Part shown: in pieces, positions 13,866 through 17,586 of the stretch | Numbering within the stretch: the first letter of the stretch is position 1 | Layout of the letters: each line of letters begins with the position of its first letter | NCBI GenBank assembly: GCA_046712825.1 | Contig: JBKKCR010000031.1 | Span: forward strand, 1 to 17,586 | Reading direction: 5' to 3' | DNA: 17,586 nt | Source: DATFGK01 sp046712825 | Lineage (GTDB): Bacteria; Actinomycetota; AC-67 | Made by a program: the position numbers and the translations under genes | Notes under the pieces: generated by a model | Seen by the model: the letters and a program-made list of their open reading frames with translations, nothing else | Databases searched by the model: none | What the model was told of the DNA's origin: nothing

Positions 13866-13872
13866 AGGCTCC

Positions 13873-14112
13873 TTATGACGCGAGTCGTTTCACGCGTCGC
13901 CGTTCTCGTTCGGACAGCCCGCCCCAGATCCCGAAGCGCTCGTCATTCGCGAGCGCGTAATCCAGGCACTCATCGCGCACGGCACACTGCGCGCAGATGC
14001 GTTTGGCTTCACGCGACGACCCACCCTTTTCGGGGAAGAACACATCCGGGTCCACGTACGCACATAGAGCCTCTTCGGCCCACGGGAGTTCCTCGTCGGG
14101 AAACTGCTGCAC
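13873..14112 (-). CDS. whiB: WhiB-family iron-sulfur transcription regulator (79 aa)
   Basis: The four cluster Cys are at 17, 40, 43 and 49 in ALCAYVDPDVFFPE and RICAQCAVRDECLDYAL, followed by the family turn GIWGGLSERERRRVKRL with a basic DNA-binding tail. WhiB proteins bind a [4Fe-4S] cluster and act with the primary sigma factor. At 79 residues it is the short, WhiB2/WhmD-like form, in agreement with its neighbours; WhiB2-type proteins control division and septation in mycobacteria and streptomycetes. The start is the GTG at 14112, with GAGGGGGA about eight bases upstream. The promoter at 14206-14233 gives a leader of about 87 bases. The paralogue number (WhiB1 versus WhiB2) is inferred mainly from context, so the symbol is generic. 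Confidence 0.95.
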   Translation of the reverse strand: MQQFPDEELPWAEEALCAYVDPDVFFPEKGGSSREAKRICAQCAVRDECLDYALANDERFGIWGGLSERERRRVKRLAS

Positions 14113-14190
14113 CTGCCGGTCCCCCTCACTCGACCCTTCTTCTCGTTCACACCTCGTTTACGAACTTCGGGGATCGAATGCGACAACTGT

Positions 14191-14204
14191 AATTACGCAG
14201 GTGT
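14191..14204 (-). promoter_or_regulatory. AT-rich motif ACACCTnnGTAATT at the whiB start site
   Basis: The minus strand reads ACACCTGCGTAATT just downstream of the proposed -10, covering the start site. Read on the plus strand there are two GTAATT elements in direct repeat 14 bases apart, the first within the palindrome GTAATTAC. The same motif, 12 of 14 bases, lies inside the DUF3499 promoter spacer. The position fits a repressor site or autoregulation by the WhiB product or another factor. Confidence 0.45.
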
Positions 14205-14205
14205 A

Positions 14206-14253
14206 ATTCTAGGGAGACGTAACAGAAGGTCAAGTGTTCGGGGAGTTTTTTTT
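14206..14253 (-). promoter_or_regulatory. whiB promoter with A-tract upstream
   Basis: On the minus strand TTGACC (14228-14233), a 16-base spacer and TAGAAT (14206-14211) form a strong primary-sigma-type promoter. Eight A (14246-14253 as T on the plus strand) lie at about -48 to -55, where an UP-like element would be. Start is expected near 14199. Confidence 0.65.
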
Positions 14254-14260
14254 CTCGAGC

Positions 14261-14269
14261 TGTGGATAA
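14261..14269 (-). promoter_or_regulatory. DnaA-box-like site upstream of whiB
   Basis: TGTGGATAA on the plus strand is TTATCCACA on the minus strand, the strict DnaA-box consensus of E. coli. It lies upstream of the A-tract and whiB promoter. It is single, so it is not an origin by itself; it could let DnaA affect whiB, or be a chance match. Confidence 0.45.
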
Positions 14270-14387
14270 CTTTCCTCAGCACGTGCGCGGATCGTCGCTG
14301 CGCTATCGAGTCAGCGCGCGCGACACGACCACTATCTCATCGCGAGTCGCTTACGCATCCCCTATCGATCGATCAACTCCAGAAACG

Positions 14388-14417
14388 GGTCGGCCGATCC
14401 TTTTAGACCGGCCGACC
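14388..14417 (-). terminator. Inverted repeat, possible terminator of the coiled-coil gene
   Basis: GGTCGGCCG (14388-14396) and CGGCCGACC (14409-14417) are a perfect 9-bp inverted repeat with a 12-base loop. It lies about 150 bases after the coiled-coil stop. On the minus strand only CGTTTC follows, so the T tract is poor. The rest of the 14270-14565 gap shows no gene or other clear signal. Confidence 0.4.
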
Positions 14418-14565
14418 GTGGGGGGAGAGGTTGGCGCTCGCGCGCTGTCAACGAATACATCGGGGCGCGGAACGCTCTTCCCCATGGCTACCCGTGATGG
14501 AATCGCGGTAGTCCGCGTGAACTATGGCAACGCGGGGACGGCGATCGAGCTGTCCCGGTTCGCCA

Positions 14566-16980
14566 CTATCGTTCGCCGGTTTCGCTCCCGGGTGCCGGCG
14601 GGGACGAACGAGCACGAGCTTCCTCGGCAAGCCGCTCCGCGGTCCGCTTCGCATCGGCCGAAAGCTTTTCCGCGAGCGATCCCGAGCCGGCGGGCTTCGC
14701 TTTCGGGCGAGGCTCGCGTCGTGCGGGCTTCGCCGACTCCGCCTTCGCCGGTTCATTCTTGGACGGTGCGGGCTTCGCCGACTCCGCCTTCGCCGGTCCG
14801 GGCTTCGCGGCCTCCGGCTTCTCTGGAGTCTTCTTCGCTCGGGCACGAGTCGGCCGAGGGGCCGGGGGCTTGGCCGGCACCTTTGGCTTCGGAGTCTCCC
14901 GAGGAGCGGACTGGGTTTCGGGCTTCGCAGTCGACGGCGTTCCCACTTGGGTCGGAGCCTGATCGGGCGCCTGTTCCACGACCGGCTTGGGCACGGCGGG
15001 CGCGATCGCTTGTTCTTTCTCGACGAGAACGGGAGGCGGAGCCTCTTGCTTCACCGGAGGCGGAGGCGTCGAACGGACGGCTCCGCTGCCGGGCGGCGGG
15101 ATCGTTGGGAACGGTCTCGGCGTCGGAAGCGAAGTTGCCGGCGAAGGCTTCGGCGTCGGAACCTTCGCGGTCGCCGGCTTCGCCGGAGCCTTCGTGGCCT
15201 TCGCCTTAGGTGGCTTGGCGGCTCCGACGGCGACCTTCGCCGGCTTGGCCTCGGGTTCCGGCTTCGGCGTGGGCTGCATCTTCGGCACAACTCGCGGCTC
15301 GTCGATGTCAAGCAAAGCGTCTGCCTTGCTCGGGACCCGTTCGGACTTCGCCGGCGGCGGAGAAGGAGCGGGCGGCTCGGGCGGCCGGGCCTGCGCTCGG
15401 GCTTGCGCGATCTCGGTCGCTACTTGCGCGACCGCGCGATCGACCGTGTCAGCGTTCATCTCCGGCATCCGAGGAAGCTCGGCGAACACCTGCTGACGAT
15501 GCTTCAGCGCATCCCGCCTGTCCTTGCGTCGCCCGAATGCCCTTCGCATTCCAGAGCCGAACTTCTCACGCTCGCGCTTCGGCAGGTCCGTCGCGAACTC
15601 CTCCAGCAGCTCGTGGATGACGCGATCGCGCGACTCCTCGAGTGCGACGTCGCGAGCCGCCAGATAGGCCAGCATGGAGTCTTGGAACCCTTTCAACGTC
15701 GACGCCACGTCCTTGGCGGCGCGCGGGAGCGCCGCGCCGTCCCGCACGATCGCGTCCGACGCCTCCGTCAGCTTCTGGAGTGCACCTTCAGCGGTCTCAC
15801 CGATACGGGCGAGTGCGATCGATCCGGCCTCGGTCAGCCGGGCTGCGGCCGCGTCGGCCGTCGCGGTCGTCTTCTCGAGAACGATGCCTGCTTCGGAGCG
15901 GATCCGCTCGGAAGCGTGCGCAGCGTCGTCACGAAGCTGGGCGACGATGGCGTCCACGCGCTCGTTGATCGATCGGGTCGCGTCGGCGAGCTCTCGCTCG
16001 ACGGTCGACTGGAACTCGGATACCGAATCGAACGACTGACGAAGCTCGTCCAGATCGCCGGCGACCGATGCGTCGAGCGCACCGATGCGTTCACCCAGAC
16101 GCGACTCCACCGTCTTGACCGCTTCCGTCACAACACCGCTGCCAGCGGTGGCCTGATCGAGCTTCGTGTCGAGCGCCCTGATGCGTTCACCCAGACGCGA
16201 CTCCGCCGTCTTGACCGCTTCGGTCACATCACCGCTGCCCGCGTTGGCCTGATCGAGCTTGGAGTCGATAGCACCGATCCGTTTCCCGAGACGCTCCTCC
16301 GCGGTCTTGACGACGTCTCCTACGGCTCCGCTGCCGGCAGTAGCTTGCTCGAGCTTCGACTCGATCGCGGCCGTCGCGGCGGCCAGCGACTCTCGGAGCT
16401 CCTTGCGCGAGGCGTCCACCGTCGCCTGCATACTTTCGCGCGCCGACTTCAACGCTTCGGCGAGATCGGCGGCGGTGCGCTGGCCGCTCTCGGCGAGGGA
16501 GCTCCTCGCCCCCTCGAGAGCCGAGACGATCTCCTGGCGCAACGCGGCCACGGTTCCGGGCAGCGCCTCGCGCAGGGCGTCCCCGACCACTGTCGGCATC
16601 ACGTTCTTGAGCGCCTCAGGGACGGCGTTCTTGAGCGCTTCGGGTACGGCCGCGTTGATCACCTCTGGGACGACGTCGCGAAGGGCAGCCGGGATCGACG
16701 CCCGCACCGCCTCGGGGACCGTCACGTGGACGAGCGGCGTCAGGTCCGGCGTTTCGCCCGCTTCGGGCACCGTCGCAGGGCGCTCGGCCAGACGCTCCGC
16801 GTACTCCCGTGTCTCGGAGACGCGCGCGGAGAGCCCTGCGACGTCGCCGGTCAGCCTCGCGATCGCGTCCCGCACCCCAACCATGAGGTCGTTGAGCGCT
16901 CGCTGCTCGCGACCCTGCTCGTCCGTCGGCTTAGAGAGAAGCTCGTCGATCCTTCGATACAGATCCGACTGCTCGTCCAC
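14566..16980 (-). CDS. Large coiled-coil/helical-repeat protein with Pro/Ala/Lys-rich tail (804 aa)
   Basis: No named family is recognised. The start is the GTG at 16980 (VDEQSDLYRRIDELLSKP), preceded by AAGGGAGG; an upstream in-frame ATG lacks support. Residues 1-55 are a charged helix. About 70-140 hold amphipathic blocks with a repeating VPEAL-like pattern (VPEVINAAVPEALKNAVPEAL). Residues 150-490 are Ala/Glu/Lys/Arg-rich coiled coil, including three tandem 32-residue repeats at 208-303 (for example SKLDQANAGSGDV then TEAVKTAESRLGERI). A basic patch (about 480, MRRAFGRRKDRRDALKHR) is followed by a 273-residue tail of Pro, Ala, Lys and Glu, with KAESAKPA twice, ending in a short charged helix. 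No signal peptide or span is seen. A cytosolic scaffold or cell-pole/nucleoid-associated structural protein is plausible. It has its own promoter and is flanked by cofH and whiB. Confidence 0.75.
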   Translation of the reverse strand: MDEQSDLYRRIDELLSKPTDEQGREQRALNDLMVGVRDAIARLTGDVAGLSARVSETREYAERLAERPATVPEAGETPDLTPLVHVTVPEAVRASIPAALRDVVPEVINAAVPEALKNAVPEALKNVMPTVVGDALREALPGTVAALRQEIVSALEGARSSLAESGQRTAADLAEALKSARESMQATVDASRKELRESLAAATAAIESKLEQATAGSGAVGDVVKTAEERLGKRIGAIDSKLDQANAGSGDVTEAVKTAESRLGERIRALDTKLDQATAGSGVVTEAVKTVESRLGERIGALDASVAGDLDELRQSFDSVSEFQSTVERELADATRSINERVDAIVAQLRDDAAHASERIRSEAGIVLEKTTATADAAAARLTEAGSIALARIGETAEGALQKLTEASDAIVRDGAALPRAAKDVASTLKGFQDSMLAYLAARDVALEESRDRVIHELLEEFATDLPKREREKFGSGMRRAFGRRKDRRDALKHRQQVFAELPRMPEMNADTVDRAVAQVATEIAQARAQARPPEPPAPSPPPAKSERVPSKADALLDIDEPRVVPKMQPTPKPEPEAKPAKVAVGAAKPPKAKATKAPAKPATAKVPTPKPSPATSLPTPRPFPTIPPPGSGAVRSTPPPPVKQEAPPPVLVEKEQAIAPAVPKPVVEQAPDQAPTQVGTPSTAKPETQSAPRETPKPKVPAKPPAPRPTRARAKKTPEKPEAAKPGPAKAESAKPAPSKNEPAKAESAKPARREPRPKAKPAGSGSLAEKLSADAKRTAERLAEEARARSSPPAPGSETGER
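16072..16359 (-). repeat. Three 96-bp in-frame tandem repeats inside the coiled-coil gene
   Basis: On the plus strand the units begin GTCGAGCGC at 16072, GTCGAGCGC at 16168 and GTCGATAGC at 16264, each 96 bp. The first two are nearly identical at DNA level; the third has diverged. They encode 32 residues each, consistent with recent duplication. The length is a whole number of codons and close to 4.5 heptads, so the coiled coil is lengthened without a frameshift. Confidence 0.85.
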
Positions 16981-17063
16981 GAAGCCTCCCTTGCATGCCG
17001 TACGAGGTCTGAACAACGCGCGCCGTCGCGGCGATCATCAACCCGAACGCAACGCGCGAACGC

Positions 17064-17093
17064 ATCCTAATCGCGCAGCGTGAGCAGGACCAA
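17064..17093 (-). promoter_or_regulatory. Candidate promoter of the coiled-coil gene
   Basis: On the minus strand TTGGTC (17088-17093), an 18-base spacer and TAGGAT (17064-17069). Start is expected near 17057, giving a leader of about 77 bases to the GTG. Chosen by eye. Confidence 0.45.
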
Positions 17094-17136
17094 CGACCGG
17101 CCTGGAATCGAAGCAAGGATTGGTGTATACGTAAAC

Positions 17137-17177
17137 CGCTCGGCTGCAAAGCCGAGTGCCGGGGTAATCCCCCGAGC
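17137..17177. other. Folded intergenic element with alternative pairings
   Basis: CTCGGC (17139-17144) pairs with GCCGAG (17151-17156) around TGCAAA, extended by C-G and G-T pairs. CGGGG (17160-17164) pairs with CCCCG (17170-17174). CCGAGC (17172-17177) could instead pair with GCTCGG (17138-17143), so two structures exclude each other. It lies between the cofH terminator and the coiled-coil promoter. It resembles no riboswitch I know and lacks a T-arm, so I do not call it a tRNA. Confidence 0.4.
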
Positions 17178-17186
17178 GCATCCCCC

Positions 17187-17215
17187 GCAGGGAGGGGCCC
17201 CCCGCCCCTTCCTGC
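17187..17215 (-). terminator. GC-rich terminator hairpin after cofH
   Basis: GCAGGGAGGGG (17187-17197) and CCCCTTCCTGC (17205-17215) form an 11-bp stem with one G-T pair and a 7-base loop. It starts 7 bases after the cofH stop. There is no T tract on the minus strand, as is common for actinobacterial terminators. Confidence 0.55.
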
Positions 17216-17222
17216 CCCCTTT

Positions 17223-17586
17223 TCAGGGAGCAGTCGAGCGCGCGGCGTCGACGGGTGTGATGCGGTCGTACGTGGTCGTGCGCCGTGCGGGGATGCGATC
17301 GATCGCGCGGATCGCTTCGTCGAACTGATGCGGCTCCATGCGGATGCCGTGCGACGCGCCCGCCATGCGCGAGATCGTTTCCTCCATCAGCGTCCCGCCG
17401 AAATCGTTGCAACCGCCGCGCATCATCAATTGAGATCCTTCCACCCCGAGCTTCACCCACGACACCTGGATGTTGCGGATCGACCCGTGAAGAAGGATGC
17501 GCGCGATCGCGTGCATACGCCGGTTCTCGGCGACCGTCGCTCCCGCCCTGGCTTTGCCGGCGAGATAGATCGGCGCGTTCTGATGG
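17223..17586 (-). CDS. cofH: FO synthase subunit CofH/FbiC-type radical SAM protein, C-terminal part (cut by window edge)
   Basis: The 120 visible residues run from APIYLAGKARAG through MHAIARILLHGSIRNIQVSW, then GGCNDFGGTLMEETISRMAG to the stop at 17223. This matches the C-terminal barrel end of CofH/FbiC, which joins tyrosine-derived and pyrimidine parts to make the deazaflavin FO, precursor of cofactor F420. The menaquinone enzymes MqnE/MqnC are related, but the GCNDFGGTLMEETISRMAG stretch together with ARRTTTYD near the end favours CofH. The radical SAM Cys motif and any fused CofG half lie outside the window, so it cannot be decided whether this is a separate CofH or a two-domain FbiC. 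A GC hairpin follows the stop. The presence of F420 synthesis fits an actinobacterial host. Confidence 0.85.
   Translation of the reverse strand, partial: HQNAPIYLAGKARAGATVAENRRMHAIARILLHGSIRNIQVSWVKLGVEGSQLMMRGGCNDFGGTLMEETISRMAGASHGIRMEPHQFDEAIRAIDRIPARRTTTYDRITPVDAARSTAP

Noticed and set aside
14484..14568. Short plus-strand ORF starting at the ATG at 14484
   Set aside because: No ribosome site, and it runs straight into the antisense of the coiled-coil gene.
14524..17070. 848-residue plus-strand open frame
   Set aside because: Arg/Leu/Gly-rich antisense of the coiled-coil gene, no ribosome site, no domain; the minus frame has clear repeats, coiled-coil pattern and a ribosome site.
17131..17180. 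Possible tRNA-Cys (a TGCAAA loop in a stable stem)
   Set aside because: The loop and stem lengths do not fit an anticodon arm, there is no TTCRANY T-loop and no 7-bp acceptor stem on either strand.
1..17586. CRISPR array, insertion sequence, phage or toxin-antitoxin module
   Set aside because: No regularly spaced repeats with unique spacers, and no transposase, integrase or toxin-like product on either strand.

Overview
The window looks like a chromosomal segment of a high-GC actinobacterium, probably an uncultured one from a deep-branching lineage. The evidence is gene content and order: a WhiB protein, the C-terminus of an F420-pathway CofH/FO synthase, a DUF3499-type protein, a PF06262-type metallopeptidase, ManB, a SIS-type phosphoglucose/phosphomannose isomerase and AhcY. 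The same gene families cluster around whiB2 in mycobacteria and other Actinomycetota. Almost everything is on the minus strand; the one convincing plus-strand gene is the metallopeptidase. No rRNA, tRNA, insertion sequence, phage gene or CRISPR array was seen.

Read in the direction of minus-strand transcription, from the right edge: (1) the 3' end of cofH, a GC-rich terminator hairpin and other folded intergenic DNA; (2) a large coiled-coil protein with a Pro/Ala/Lys tail; (3) a roughly 450-bp intergenic region with a DnaA-box-like site, an A-tract and a good promoter, followed by whiB and a 55-residue Lys/Arg-rich protein that ends in a strong intrinsic terminator; (4) a 1015-residue GT2 glycosyltransferase fused to a polytopic membrane domain, coupled by an ATGA overlap to a secreted DUF5719-like protein; (5) the convergent plus-strand metallopeptidase and a 388-bp non-coding block rich in inverted repeats; (6) a small LAxTG (sortase-type) surface protein and three tiny Cys-rich proteins (DUF3499, a DUF6788-like protein, a zinc ribbon); (7) an operon-like run of TPR-like protein, manB, Trm112-like protein, SIS isomerase, ahcY, a membrane protein and mtnA; (8) the N-terminal part of an ECF sigma factor at the left edge.

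Functionally, the run in (7) joins sugar-phosphate interconversion (Fru-6-P/Man-6-P/Man-1-P or Glc-1-P, feeding nucleotide sugars) with removal of S-adenosylhomocysteine and methylthioribose salvage. The glycosyltransferase, DUF5719 protein and LAxTG protein point to cell-envelope assembly. WhiB and the ECF sigma factor are likely regulators, and CofH belongs to deazaflavin cofactor synthesis.

Most of this is a conserved core neighbourhood rather than an obvious accessory system. The less explained parts are the shared AT-rich motif at the whiB and DUF3499 promoters, the folded non-coding block at 8.34-8.60 kb, the repeat-bearing coiled-coil protein, the basic tail on MtnA, and the group of tiny Cys-rich proteins. 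Three small genes were read directly from the DNA or re-started: Trm112-like (57 aa), Lys/Arg-rich (55 aa) and SIS (352 aa).
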